64,000 nt of DNA from contig JAVJOW010000007.1 in NCBI GenBank assembly GCA_040216555.1, positions 19,774-83,773 of the forward strand, read 5' to 3'. Below the pieces are notes generated by a model. That model was not told the DNA's origin and made no database searches. It saw nothing but the letters and a program-made list of their open reading frames with translations. A program made the position numbers and the translations under genes. Shown in pieces: positions 1-9,249 of the stretch. Positions within the stretch are counted from its first letter, which is position 1; every line of letters starts with the position of its first letter. The stretch comes from Arenibacter sp040216555 (GTDB lineage: Bacteria > Bacteroidota > Bacteroidia > Flavobacteriales > Flavobacteriaceae).

Positions 1-633
1 AAGCATTTTAAGATTGGTCAGGTTTTCCAGACTATCCGGAACCACACCACCAAAATTATTATCGCCCAACTCCAAACGCTCTAAATTTTTTAAATTTCCA
101 AAGGCCAAAGGAATAGAACCACTTAATCCGTTATGGGAAAGCAATATTACCCTTAAGCTTTTAATCTCACCCATGCTCAGAGGCAATTCTCCAGAAAGGT
201 CGTTGTAAAAAAGATCCAATACAAGAAGCCTTTCAAGACTACCAATATTATTAGGAATCGTTCCTGTTATCTTATTTTTACCCAACCTTAGTACTACCAA
301 TTTTTTTAATTCCGTAATACTTTCCGGAATACTCCCTCCAATATTATTTAAAGCAAGGTTCAATACTTTTAAATTCTTTAGATCCCCTATTGAATTTGGT
401 ATGCTCCCCTTAAGATTGTTATTCATTAAATTAACGGAAACCACCTTATTATTCTCAAGGGTAACACCCTCCCAGGTAGAAACCGGGGCATTAAGATCCC
501 ATTTTATGATCCAGGAATCGCCCTTGGCACTGTTATATAGGTCAATAAGCACATTTTTTTCCTGATCAGTAACCTGCCCAGACAAAAATTGCCCTACTAG
601 AACCACAAATAGCATAAGTATGCCTTTTTTCAT
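1..633 (-). CDS. Secreted leucine-rich-repeat protein, C-terminus beyond window
   Basis: The reading frame opens at an ATG at 631-633 and runs without a stop to the window edge, so 211 residues are visible and the C-terminus is missing. Residues 1-20 form a signal peptide (Lys-Lys start, hydrophobic core, ending in SGQ). Residues 21 to about 68 resemble the cap before plant-type LRRs (DLYNSAKGDSW, then STWEGVTL). About six 24-residue repeats follow, each of the form N-x-L-x-G-x-IP-x-x-I-G-x-L-x-x-L-x-x-L-x-L, the GxIP plant-type LRR. Such proteins in this phylum are usually surface or secreted binding proteins. The missing C-terminus would show whether a type IX sorting domain is present. The ligand is unknown. 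It lies 165 bp downstream of the ABC-F gene on the same strand, probably as a separate unit. Confidence 0.88.
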   Translation of the reverse strand, partial: MKKGILMLFVVLVGQFLSGQVTDQEKNVLIDLYNSAKGDSWIIKWDLNAPVSTWEGVTLENNKVVSVNLMNNNLKGSIPNSIGDLKNLKVLNLALNNIGGSIPESITELKKLVVLRLGKNKITGTIPNNIGSLERLLVLDLFYNDLSGELPLSMGEIKSLRVILLSHNGLSGSIPLAFGNLKNLERLELGDNNFGGVVPDSLENLTNLKML

Positions 634-798
634 ATTTTTCACTTTTATCCTAATTGCAGAATAAGAATTACCTTACAAAATAAGATTATTGTTCGATAAA
701 CAGCAAAAATATTCGATGAAATAAGCTCGAAAGCCTCTTATTTGTTGTGAAAGTGCAAAAAGTTGTGGTGAAAGAAATCTAACCTCTTCGATTTTTTC

Positions 799-2715
799 CT
801 ACAAAGAGAATTCTTCAAGTTCCAAAGTGATATTTTCCCAAGTTTTCATCAGGCTTTCAAGCTTCTTTTTTTTCTTCTGATAAGAGTCGAAAAAATTGGC
901 CTTTGCAATTGTTGCATCATAATTCATGAGTAGTTCATGATCAATACCAGCTATCTCCTTTTCTAAGCGGGCAATATCACTTTCCGCTGAACTGAGTTTA
1001 TTTTTTAGAGATTTTATCCTTTTTTGATCTTCAAAATCGATGTGTTTCGCCTGAGGTTTTTCTTTTTTCTGGACTACTGTTTGCTTCTTTTCTATTGCCC
1101 TGAAATCCTCAACTTTCCGCTGCTCCAAATAGAAATCGATATCCCCAAGATATTCTTTGATGTTGCCATCCTTAAATTCATATACCTTGTTGGTAAGGCC
1201 TTGCAAAAAATCCCGATCGTGACTCACCAATATCAAGGTTCCATCAAAATTCTGAAGGGCCTGCTTTAGCACATTCTTGGATTTAATGTCCAAATGGTTT
1301 GTTGGCTCATCCATAACCAACACATTAAAAGGCTGTAGTAGCATTTTTGCAAGAGCCAATCTGTTCCGCTCACCTCCAGATAGTACTTTTACATATTTCT
1401 CCACCTCATCGCCCCTAAATAAAAAAGACCCCAATATATCCCTAACCTTACTTCTGTTCTTTTCATTGGCCGCATCTACCATGGTATCCAAAATAGTCTT
1501 TTCTCCATCCAAATATTCTGCCTGATTTTGTGCGAAATATCCAATTTGAACATTATGGCCTAATTTTAGGTGCCCCTTATGATCCAAATCTCCCACCATT
1601 ATTTTTGCCAAAGTGGATTTCCCTTGACCATTTTGCCCAACAAAGGCGGTCTTGGAGTCCCGCTCTATCAGTAGGTCTATATTCTCTAGTACATGGTTGT
1701 CCCCATAACTCTTGGATAAACCTTCTATTTCTGTTACAACTTTACCAGGGGTAACGGAAATTTGAAATCTCAAGTTCATTACACTATTGTCATCCTCATC
1801 AACCTCTATCCGCTCCATTTTATCGAGCTTCTTGATCAGGGACTGTGCCATGGAGGCCTTTGTGGATTTAGCCCTAAACTTTTCAATCAATCTTTCAGCC
1901 TGCTGTATTTCCTTCTCTTGATTTTTCTGGGCATTTAACTGCTGCTGCTTTATCTCGTTCCTAAGCACCAAGTATTTGGAATAGGGCTTATTGTAATCAT
2001 ATATCCTTCCCAATGAAATTTCAATAGTCCTATTGGTAACATTATCCAAAAACATTTTATCGTGGGAGACTATCATTACACCCCCGGAATAATTCTTCAG
2101 GAAATTTTCCAACCAAATTATTGATTCTATATCCAAGTGGTTCGTTGGCTCATCCAATAAGAGCACGTCATTGCTCTGTAACAAAAGCTTTGCCAATTCT
2201 ATCCGCATCCTCCAACCTCCGGAAAAGGTTTCCGTTTTACGATCAAAATCCTCACGTTTAAAACCCAGACCCAACAATACTTTTTCGGTTTCGCCCTGAT
2301 AGTTGTACCCTCCCAATATCTCATAATGATGGGTTACATCGTTCAAATCTATAATTAACTGATTATAGGCCTCACTTTCATAGTCGGTACGTTCTGCCAA
2401 CTGATGGTTAATCTCGTCCAACCTCAACTCCAAAGCTTTTATTTCCTCAAAGGCTTGATGCGCCTCTTGCTGCACCGTCCTACCTAGTTCAAAATCGATA
2501 TCCTGCCTTAAGAATCCCATCTTAATATCTTTGTCAGACGCTATAGTTCCGGAATCTATGGGCATATCCTTGGATAAAATTTTCAAAAGGGTAGATTTAC
2601 CTGCCCCATTTTTTCCTATTAGACCAACTCGATCCCCGGAATTTAAACGGAAAGATATTTCTTCAAACAGATATTCTCCTCCAAAAGAAACGGAGAGATT
2701 GTGGATATTAAGCAT
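799..2715 (-). CDS. ABC-F family ATPase (Uup/YdiF-like)
   Basis: This soluble protein of 638 residues carries two ABC ATPase domains and no membrane segment, the ABC-F layout of proteins that act on the ribosome. Domain 1 has Walker A GKNGAGKST (residues 34-42), signature FSGGW and Walker B LLLDEPTNHLD. Domain 2 has Walker A GQNGQGKST, signature LSGGERNRLALA and Walker B VMDEPTNHLD. The linker between them is charged and helical, as expected for the P-site tRNA interaction motif. The last 80 or so residues are a Lys/Glu-rich coiled coil like the Uup C-terminal domain. Both ATP sites look intact. Family knowledge points to a translation factor; antibiotic resistance cannot be judged from this. 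It diverges from the DUF983 gene across 65 bp. Confidence 0.93.
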   Translation of the reverse strand: MLNIHNLSVSFGGEYLFEEISFRLNSGDRVGLIGKNGAGKSTLLKILSKDMPIDSGTIASDKDIKMGFLRQDIDFELGRTVQQEAHQAFEEIKALELRLDEINHQLAERTDYESEAYNQLIIDLNDVTHHYEILGGYNYQGETEKVLLGLGFKREDFDRKTETFSGGWRMRIELAKLLLQSNDVLLLDEPTNHLDIESIIWLENFLKNYSGGVMIVSHDKMFLDNVTNRTIEISLGRIYDYNKPYSKYLVLRNEIKQQQLNAQKNQEKEIQQAERLIEKFRAKSTKASMAQSLIKKLDKMERIEVDEDDNSVMNLRFQISVTPGKVVTEIEGLSKSYGDNHVLENIDLLIERDSKTAFVGQNGQGKSTLAKIMVGDLDHKGHLKLGHNVQIGYFAQNQAEYLDGEKTILDTMVDAANEKNRSKVRDILGSFLFRGDEVEKYVKVLSGGERNRLALAKMLLQPFNVLVMDEPTNHLDIKSKNVLKQALQNFDGTLILVSHDRDFLQGLTNKVYEFKDGNIKEYLGDIDFYLEQRKVEDFRAIEKKQTVVQKKEKPQAKHIDFEDQKRIKSLKNKLSSAESDIARLEKEIAGIDHELLMNYDATIAKANFFDSYQKKKKKLESLMKTWENITLELEEFSL

Positions 2716-2756
2716 ATTTGGTGACTAATGTTACACTGATTAAGGCTACAAAAATG

Positions 2757-2764
2757 TAATTTTG
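2757..2764 (+). promoter_or_regulatory. Bacteroidota -7 promoter element
   Basis: TAATTTTG matches the TAnnTTTG -7 consensus and lies 16 bp before the ATG of the DUF983 gene, which gives a very short leader. I see no clear TTTG 19-21 bp upstream, so only the -7 half is supported. Confidence 0.5.
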
Positions 2765-2780
2765 TAGAAACTTTTTGCAA

Positions 2781-3173
2781 ATGTTAAAAAAAGGAAACAA
2801 ACTCTACAGCATTTTAACAGGAACTTGTCCTAAATGTCATGAAGAGAGTATGTATCAGGACAAAAACCCATATCATTTGGGCAATATCTTCAAAATGAAC
2901 GAGCGTTGCTCGCATTGCGGTACCAAATATAAAATAGAACCCTCTTTTTTTTATGGGGCCATGTATGTTAGTTATGGTGTAGGTGTAGCCTTTGCCGTAG
3001 CCGCTTTCGTAATTGCTTTTTTATTTTTCCAAGCTACCTTGATAAATACCTTTATTGCCATCATTGTTACAATGATATTATTTATGCCATTTATCATTAG
3101 GGTATCCAGAAACATTTGGATCAATTTCTTCATAAAATACGACCCAAAGGCCACTACCAAGATCAGTTCTTAA
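2781..3173 (+). CDS. DUF983 zinc-ribbon membrane protein
   Basis: This 130-residue protein matches the DUF983 pattern. A short N-terminal domain holds two Cys pairs (CPKC near residue 16 and CSHC near residue 41), suited to bind one zinc ion. Two hydrophobic membrane segments follow at about residues 63-83 and 87-108, then a charged C-terminal tail. The family's function is not established. The start is the ATG at 2781; a TTG six bases upstream is possible, but the promoter element just before favours the ATG. The 3' end overlaps the convergent flavoenzyme gene by 11 bp. Confidence 0.85.
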   Translation: MLKKGNKLYSILTGTCPKCHEESMYQDKNPYHLGNIFKMNERCSHCGTKYKIEPSFFYGAMYVSYGVGVAFAVAAFVIAFLFFQATLINTFIAIIVTMILFMPFIIRVSRNIWINFFIKYDPKATTKISS

Positions 3174-4218
3174 AATGCTTCTTGGTAAAACGCGATAGGT
3201 CCATTTCCGGCACCATAGCCTCTTTATTTTCTATTAAGGCATAAAGATGCATGGACGCCATTGGGGCGATCATGACCCCACGGGAACCCAATCCATTTAG
3301 TAAATACATGTTTTCATGTTCGGGATGCCTGCCTACTAGTGGCTTCCTATCACTTACCGTTGGCCTAATCCCAGCAACATGATCAATAACTTCATAAGGA
3401 CATTTTAGAAAAGTATTCAACTTTTGCAAAAGCTCCTGTTTGCATTCTTCGGTGGGAATATTGCTTTTATCTTTCCATTTATAGGTAGCACCCACTCTAT
3501 ACAAATCATTGCCCAAGGGAATAATAAAAACAGACGATTTTATAACCCTCTCCTCTTTTAAGCCCGCTGCCTTGATAGTCAACAATTCCCCTTTGGTACC
3601 GTTGAGCGGCAAATAATTGAAATATGGGTTGTTTTTGATCCCAAACCCGGTAGCAAAAACTATGTTTCTAGCCTTTGTACCATGATATTCCACAGATTCG
3701 TCCTGAAGCCTTAGGGCTTCAAAATCAAAGGTTTCCCTGAGCAATACATCTTTATCCCTCAGATACTTGCCGTAGTGCAATAGTAAAACGGCAGTATCTA
3801 TCCTTCCCGTATGCAATACTTCCCCATACCCATAAGGAGCTTCAATATTTGGATTATGGTTGGAAAGTATTTTTGGGGCCACAAAATGGCCCAAATTCGG
3901 TTTGTCCGAAGCTTCAAACCAAAGGTTCTGTTCATTTATACTGGCAAAACGTCTCAGGATCGGAATCTTGTAATCCAATTGGACATTTAATTTCTTTTCC
4001 AATTCGGAATAGAAGGGAATGGCCAAGTCTAACTGTTCTTTGGCATTCCAGGCTAATGTAAAGCGCTTTAGGGTAACCGGATTGTACAGTCCACCTGCAA
4101 CTACGGAAGAGGTTTGGGAATCATTACTGATTACTTTAAACGATTTTTTATTTCGCTCCAATACTTCGCAAAAGGAAATACCGGCCAAGCCCAGACCTAC
4201 AATTAGATAATCTACCAT
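3163..4218 (-). CDS. FAD-dependent oxidoreductase, DAO family
   Basis: This protein of 351 residues has an N-terminal Rossmann FAD motif (VGLGLAG at residues 7-13). A second conserved segment near the C-terminus contains GIRPTVSDRKPLVG and NGLGSRGVMIAP, the usual C-terminal FAD contact of the D-amino-acid oxidase/glycine oxidase/MnmC-C superfamily. No signal peptide is seen, so it should be cytosolic. The substrate cannot be read from the sequence; an amine or amino acid is typical of the family. MnmC C-domain-like activity on tRNA is one option, but no methyltransferase half is fused. It is probably monocistronic, as it converges with DUF983 and is separated from gldN by the gld terminator. 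Confidence 0.82.
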   Translation of the reverse strand: MVDYLIVGLGLAGISFCEVLERNKKSFKVISNDSQTSSVVAGGLYNPVTLKRFTLAWNAKEQLDLAIPFYSELEKKLNVQLDYKIPILRRFASINEQNLWFEASDKPNLGHFVAPKILSNHNPNIEAPYGYGEVLHTGRIDTAVLLLHYGKYLRDKDVLLRETFDFEALRLQDESVEYHGTKARNIVFATGFGIKNNPYFNYLPLNGTKGELLTIKAAGLKEERVIKSSVFIIPLGNDLYRVGATYKWKDKSNIPTEECKQELLQKLNTFLKCPYEVIDHVAGIRPTVSDRKPLVGRHPEHENMYLLNGLGSRGVMIAPMASMHLYALIENKEAMVPEMDLSRFTKKHFKN

Positions 4219-4335
4219 TTTGCAAAAATAGAGAAGGAAATCTAAATCTTCATCAAATTGAAATATTAATCATCCTGCTTTCTATAAAAGCACCATTCTT
4301 CACTATGCAATGATTTAAAGTAAAATCTAAATCTG

Positions 4336-4373
4336 TTAAAAAAAGAAGCGCCACATTTTAAAATGTGGCGCTT
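4336..4373 (-). terminator. Rho-independent terminator of the gld operon
   Basis: A perfect 28-bp palindrome (4346-4373, arms AAGCGCCACATTTT and its complement) is followed on the minus strand by CTTTTTTTAA. It lies about 30 bp after the gldN stop and so ends the topA-to-gldN direction of transcription. Confidence 0.9.
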
Positions 4374-4405
4374 AGCTTTATATGTGAATTGGAATATTAT
4401 TAAGG

Positions 4406-5308
4406 CTAGTAGGCCCACATATCTTGTTCCCTATCTCGGATAACCTCCTTAATACGTTTGGATTCCAATAATTGGAACAAGGCATTATCAGCTATATAGT
4501 CCTTAACCTCACGGTCTCCATGCACGTTATCTTCTTTATAGATCGTTGCATTGAATCTTCTTGCATTCAATAACATATCAAAAGAAATAGGCTGTGCGGA
4601 ATTTCGCTGGTTAAACACTTTGGCCTCATGTAATATCTGTCTTGCACTAGGGTACCACACCCAGAACAATGGCACTTTTGCCTCGGCCAAATCCATAGAC
4701 TCATCATCTATAAAGTTAACGTCGGGAGCTACAGGGGCAATACCCAACAATCGGTATTTTAATTCCCCCAATCTTTTGTCGAAATACCAGATTCCTTTGA
4801 TAAGGTACTCCTCCAAATCGGCAGCAGTTAGGTTCCTACGATTAATATATTCAGGAGAAATAGGCTCTCCCGCATTATATTGTTCGTATCCGTAGTCCGT
4901 AGTATCTACTTTTTGCAAAGTTGCAGCCAAATCGCTGAACTTTCTTTTTTCGGTAAAATAGGAATCTACATAGACGTCTTCCAATTTTCCATTTTTTATA
5001 TTCTTGATCAACACATCGTATAAAGACCTTCTATCAGGACCTATATCAATGGTGTCCAAAGGATAATACAGAGGAAAGTTTACACGCTCGTCCAAGTCGA
5101 TTACCTCCCAAATTGTTTTGGACCAGAGAATATCCCTGTCGTCTACGTAAGCGTAAGGTAAAGGAGCGTCATTATCTTTAGCAATTTGCGCTTCCGTCTT
5201 CTTCCCTATCTCTTCCGGTAATTTGGCATTTAAAATATTTGCCTGGGCGGAAATAGACAATGGCAACAGGACCACTACTCCAATTAATAAAACATTTTTC
5301 CAATTCAT
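4406..5308 (-). CDS. gldN: Gliding/T9SS protein GldN (PorN)
   Basis: GldN is a periplasmic component of the type IX secretion system. It forms the ring under the outer membrane with the lipoprotein GldK and is contacted by the GldLM motor. The product has 300 residues with a signal peptide (about 1-22, ending in SISAQA). The mature part has the family's Trp/Tyr-rich features, such as DDRDILWSKTIWEVIDLDE and the region around GIWYFDKRLGELKYRLLGIAP. It is the last gene of gldKLMN, 106 bp after gldM. I see no second, gldO-like copy. The length is close to that of the Flavobacterium protein. Confidence 0.95.
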   Translation of the reverse strand: MNWKNVLLIGVVVLLPLSISAQANILNAKLPEEIGKKTEAQIAKDNDAPLPYAYVDDRDILWSKTIWEVIDLDERVNFPLYYPLDTIDIGPDRRSLYDVLIKNIKNGKLEDVYVDSYFTEKRKFSDLAATLQKVDTTDYGYEQYNAGEPISPEYINRRNLTAADLEEYLIKGIWYFDKRLGELKYRLLGIAPVAPDVNFIDDESMDLAEAKVPLFWVWYPSARQILHEAKVFNQRNSAQPISFDMLLNARRFNATIYKEDNVHGDREVKDYIADNALFQLLESKRIKEVIRDREQDMWAY

Positions 5309-5414
5309 CTGTTTAAATTTATTGTTTTTAATCTTCAGTCCCTCTAAAGTTGGACTGGTGAATTAGCCATGGTAAACATTCTTAATTTGCCATGGCCTTT
5401 TCACTACATTTTTA

Positions 5415-6983
5415 CTAGTTTGTTATCTCCACAACAACAGGAGATACCTTTTTAAGCTTATAGCCTTTGTTATTAGTAATATAAGCTTCGATATCGAAAA
5501 TCTGTACGGCATCACCACGGCTTGCTCTTTTAAGGGCAGACTTGGCTCTAGCGTCCAATTTGTTACCATTTACATCTACCGTTGGCTGTCCTGGAACTTT
5601 AAACTTAAATCCACTAACCGCAAGGTTAAGATCAAAATCAAAGTCTTCCAATAGGGCTCCAATAGTAGAGATCTCTAGGTTGTTTTTACCCATTTTAGCA
5701 CTTCCAGATTCTCCTCTTACAGATCCTGAAGGTCTTGGAATATCCTTAATCCTAAACTCGGATGAAGTTTTGATCATTTGTCCATCAGGCAATTTACCTG
5801 AAGCGGTTATAGAAACTGTTCTTCCTGTACCAGGATTCATAGCGTATTTACTTCCACTCTGCTTACTAAGCCCTGGAGCGGATGCAGATACATTGTTATC
5901 AGGAATACCTGGAATGGATATGGTTATAGGGTTTGAAACACCACGATAAACAACATTCATTTTATCAGCTGAAATAACGGCAGCATTTGGTTTGGTAATA
6001 GTGGCAAATGTAGAGGATACCGGCACTTCTGTACGCTCTCCATCCTGCATAAATACCAAGTTACCTGCAATCTTATGGTCACCAGCACTTCCAGCACTTA
6101 CGGTCAATCTTACCTTACCATCCTCGATTACATAATCCGTACCTTCACTTAACTTTCTACCATCTAGGGTCAAGTTAACTTCGTTAGGTTTTGTAGTGGC
6201 ATCTTTACGACCCAATACAATATTTCCCGCAAATTTTTCACCTGCATAAAAAGCAGATTTCTCTTGCTCCAACAAAGTGGTATAATTGGTCATAGAAACC
6301 TCACTGCTCAATTGTCCTTGAAGCATTGCTTTTAAAGCATCCTCCTCGGTAGCCTTGATATCGGCCTGAAGTGAAGTGATCTTGGTTAAAGAAGCTACTA
6401 AAGGATAACCTTCAAAGTTATAGTTCAACCAATCTTGCTTGGAACCATCCCTTTTTGTAACCTTACCGTTCTCATCTCCAGTTTCGAACCTAGAATTTAC
6501 AGAAGACTTTACAGCCTCCAATTCCTTAGGCATTACTGCAGCAATCTGGGTACGATAGTTTACCAAGCGATCCAAGAACTCTTTTCCATCCGAGCCAAGT
6601 TGGTCTCCTTGGAAAAAACGTTGATCTAAATAATCGGTCTTATCCATAACTTGATAATCTTTTGGATCATCAACATCGGCCATCATCTCCTTTTTTAAGT
6701 TTTCCAAGTATAGGTAATACTCTGAAGACAATTCCTTTATTTTCTTGGCATCCTCCAAAAGAGGGCCAAATTTCTCAGCATTTTCAGATGCTTTGGTTTC
6801 AAGACCACTTAGGAAAGCCGTATTGTTTTCCGTGGTTTTTACGTTAGAAGCTTCTAACTTTTCGTTCATAAGACCGAAAGCCGATAGAACTTCTTTTCCC
6901 ATATTTAAGGCCAACATCGCGATGAAGATCAAGTACATTAGGTTGATCATCTTCTGACGTGGTGTTGCTTTTCCTCCTGCCAT
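5415..6983 (-). CDS. gldM: T9SS/gliding motor protein GldM (PorM)
   Basis: GldM spans the periplasm from the inner-membrane motor to the GldKN ring and transmits motion powered by the proton gradient. The product has 522 residues. A single N-terminal membrane helix lies at about residues 11-32 (start motif AGGKATPRQKMINLMYLIF). A helical D1 region rich in Glu and Lys follows to about residue 220. The rest is beta-rich and Gly/Ser-containing, as expected of the D2-D4 domains. It lies 58 bp after gldL and 106 bp before gldN on the same strand. Nothing is missing compared with the family. Confidence 0.96.
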   Translation of the reverse strand: MAGGKATPRQKMINLMYLIFIAMLALNMGKEVLSAFGLMNEKLEASNVKTTENNTAFLSGLETKASENAEKFGPLLEDAKKIKELSSEYYLYLENLKKEMMADVDDPKDYQVMDKTDYLDQRFFQGDQLGSDGKEFLDRLVNYRTQIAAVMPKELEAVKSSVNSRFETGDENGKVTKRDGSKQDWLNYNFEGYPLVASLTKITSLQADIKATEEDALKAMLQGQLSSEVSMTNYTTLLEQEKSAFYAGEKFAGNIVLGRKDATTKPNEVNLTLDGRKLSEGTDYVIEDGKVRLTVSAGSAGDHKIAGNLVFMQDGERTEVPVSSTFATITKPNAAVISADKMNVVYRGVSNPITISIPGIPDNNVSASAPGLSKQSGSKYAMNPGTGRTVSITASGKLPDGQMIKTSSEFRIKDIPRPSGSVRGESGSAKMGKNNLEISTIGALLEDFDFDLNLAVSGFKFKVPGQPTVDVNGNKLDARAKSALKRASRGDAVQIFDIEAYITNNKGYKLKKVSPVVVEITN

Positions 6984-7041
6984 TTTTCTAATTAGTTTTA
7001 ATTATTAATTGATTTGGGTTTGGTTATTGAATTGTAACTAA

Positions 7042-7692
7042 TTAGTTTCTATTCATTGCAGATAACATACCACCGTAAACTCCGTTCAAAGAGGAAAGGT
7101 TGGTAGCCAAAGATTCCATTTGATCTTTAAGGGCACTTGAATTTTGTACCACTTCCTCGTTGATAGATGCTTGTCTGCTTGCGCTTTCCAATTGTACTTT
7201 GTACAGACTGTTCAAAGATTCCATTTGAGCGGCAGCTTGTACCATTTCTTCAGAATACTTTTTAGTAGATTCCATTGCATCAACTGTAGGAGCTATACCT
7301 TTGGCAGCACCTTCAAAGTTTCTAATGCTAGATCCAAGACTTTCCATAAGGTTGGCATCTACGCCGGCTTCTTTTAACAAATCATCCAATTTTTTGGATA
7401 AAGAAGCTTCTGCCTCCTTCATTTCAGCTTTGGAATTTGATTTTCCAGAAGTAGCACCTCCATTTAATTCCGGGTACACCAATGACCAATCGTATTCGTC
7501 ATCTACTGGTTCAAATGCACTGATAGCAAAAATTAACGCTTCGGTAATAAGTCCGATTGCCAATAACAATCCTCCCGTAAGTGGGCCAAATTGCCAGTGA
7601 AGGATCTTGAATAATGCTCCTATAATTACTACAGATGCACCAAGGCCGTAGGCCATGTTAAATAATTTCTTAGTTGATTTTGACTGTGCCAT
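7042..7692 (-). CDS. gldL: T9SS/gliding motor protein GldL (PorL)
   Basis: GldL forms the inner-membrane stator-like pentamer around the GldM helix and carries the proton path. The product has 216 residues. Two membrane helices occupy about 15-33 and 37-60. The charged residues inside them, Lys29 (GALFKILHW) and Glu51 (GLITEALIF), match those that family studies link to proton-driven function. The cytoplasmic tail after residue 65 is Ser/Ala/Glu-rich and helical. The gene sits 85 bp after gldK. Confidence 0.95.
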   Translation of the reverse strand: MAQSKSTKKLFNMAYGLGASVVIIGALFKILHWQFGPLTGGLLLAIGLITEALIFAISAFEPVDDEYDWSLVYPELNGGATSGKSNSKAEMKEAEASLSKKLDDLLKEAGVDANLMESLGSSIRNFEGAAKGIAPTVDAMESTKKYSEEMVQAAAQMESLNSLYKVQLESASRQASINEEVVQNSSALKDQMESLATNLSSLNGVYGGMLSAMNRN

Positions 7693-7777
7693 AATTTTAA
7701 ATTTAATTAAGTAATGTTAATAATAAGTATTTGGTTTAACGTTTGATTCAATATAAAGGTCTTCTTTATTTTATATT

Positions 7778-9133
7778 TTAATTGGTAGAGTCTTCCTCTC
7801 CCATGTAATCCTGTACGGTTCTAAAACCGATATAACTACGTGCCGAATCCTGGTATTCGTAATCCCTGGTGCTTACCTGTAGGAAATAAGCAACATCTTT
7901 CCAAGATCCACCTCGTATAACTTTTCTGGCGTTTTGGGTAGATTCCGCATTAGGGTTCATCGTGGACACATACTCATAGGAGTTTGGGTCATAGCTACTA
8001 TTGGTCCATTCGGAAACGTTACCTGCCATATTATAAAGGTTATAATCGTTGGGTTCATAGGCCTTTGCCTCTACCGTATACAAGGCTTGATCCGCCGCAT
8101 AATCCCCACGTTGTGGTTTAAAGTTGGCCATAAAACACCCTGTATCACTAATTACATAAGGTCCACCCCATGGGTATGTTCCTCCTTCTATACCTCCTCT
8201 AGCAGCATACTCCCATTCCGCTTCGGTAGGTAATCTAAAGCGGTTGACAAATTGCTTACCCCTGCTTTTTTGATCGTCGTTCTTGAATTTGGTCCTCCAG
8301 TTACAAAAGGCCTGTGCCTGTTGCCAAGAAACACCCACCACAGGATAATCACTATAGGCATCGTGCCAGAAGTAATCGTTGTGCATAGGCTCATTATAAG
8401 AGTAGGAGAAATCCTTTATCCATACCGTAGTATCAGGATAAATTTCCAATTCTTCCTGTTTAATAAAATTCTTCCTATTTCCCTTTTTGGCACGGGCCGC
8501 AGCCTCAATATCCATCCAGGTATATTTGTATTTCAATTTGGTAACATCAATATGGCGTTGACCATTATAGGATTCCTCTTGGGAAATGTACAATGAATCC
8601 ATTACCTCGGCATAATACTCATCCGGATATTTGGATGTATCCCAAATTAAGTTCTGTTTTCTATCCAATGCCCTACCCTCATAGCCTGTTTCTCCCATAC
8701 CGGCATAATTGTTCAGCATGTACTTATCGTAGGCAGACAATCTTGTGGTATCGGCATCCTTAAAGGCATAGTCCCCTATACCTCCATCTTCTGGACCCAA
8801 TCCCAACTCATCGGCCAAAATAGCCAAATTGGTTCTAGCAATAGAGTCTTTTACCCATTCTACAAATTGACGATATTCACTATTCGTAATTTCGGTATCA
8901 TCCATGTAGAAAGATCGAACAGTTACAGTCTTTGTCGGGGCGTTTAGTACCTTTGCCTGATCTTCCTCACTCTTACCCATGATGAATGCTCCTCTAGGAA
9001 TCAATTCCATACCATAGGGTTTTTCAGGATACCATTTTTTTCCTTGAGCTCCGACCAGCTCTCCTTTTGTTTTGGACCCGCAACTTGAGAGTAAAAAAAC
9101 AAATGCTATAGATGACAACAATAGCTTCTTCAT
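7778..9133 (-). CDS. gldK: T9SS outer-membrane lipoprotein GldK (PorK)
   Basis: GldK is the lipoprotein of the outer-membrane-associated GldKN ring. The product has 451 residues. A lipobox (LLSSC, Cys18) follows a typical signal. The body has the formylglycine-generating-enzyme/sulfatase-modifying fold, visible as FRLPTEAEWEYAARGG, GNVSEWTNSSYD and VIRGGSWKD, ending in SYIGFRTV. In GldK this fold is structural and not known to make formylglycine. It is the first gld gene, 116 bp after the arginase-fold gene. I find no exact TAnnTTTG in that gap, so it may be co-transcribed with topA. Confidence 0.95.
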   Translation of the reverse strand: MKKLLLSSIAFVFLLSSCGSKTKGELVGAQGKKWYPEKPYGMELIPRGAFIMGKSEEDQAKVLNAPTKTVTVRSFYMDDTEITNSEYRQFVEWVKDSIARTNLAILADELGLGPEDGGIGDYAFKDADTTRLSAYDKYMLNNYAGMGETGYEGRALDRKQNLIWDTSKYPDEYYAEVMDSLYISQEESYNGQRHIDVTKLKYKYTWMDIEAAARAKKGNRKNFIKQEELEIYPDTTVWIKDFSYSYNEPMHNDYFWHDAYSDYPVVGVSWQQAQAFCNWRTKFKNDDQKSRGKQFVNRFRLPTEAEWEYAARGGIEGGTYPWGGPYVISDTGCFMANFKPQRGDYAADQALYTVEAKAYEPNDYNLYNMAGNVSEWTNSSYDPNSYEYVSTMNPNAESTQNARKVIRGGSWKDVAYFLQVSTRDYEYQDSARSYIGFRTVQDYMGEEDSTN

Positions 9134-9249
9134 ACGTTAGGTTAAATTTCGATTATGATTATAAATGCAAACACAAGTATTATTCTCTAAAACTTATTTT
9201 TAAATAATTTATTGTATAAAAATTGTTTTTATACCCTAAATTTATTATT

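Noticed and set aside
3163..4218. MnmC tRNA-modifying enzyme
   Set aside because: Only the DAO half resembles MnmC and there is no methyltransferase domain; the general family call is safer.
5341..5402. Two CCATGG palindromes in the gldM-gldN gap
   Set aside because: Each is only six bases, with no pairing extension or T-run, so they are probably chance.
7778..9133. GldK as an active formylglycine-generating enzyme
   Set aside because: The fold matches, but position in gldKLMN and the lipoprotein signal show it is the T9SS ring protein; no sulfatase gene is near.
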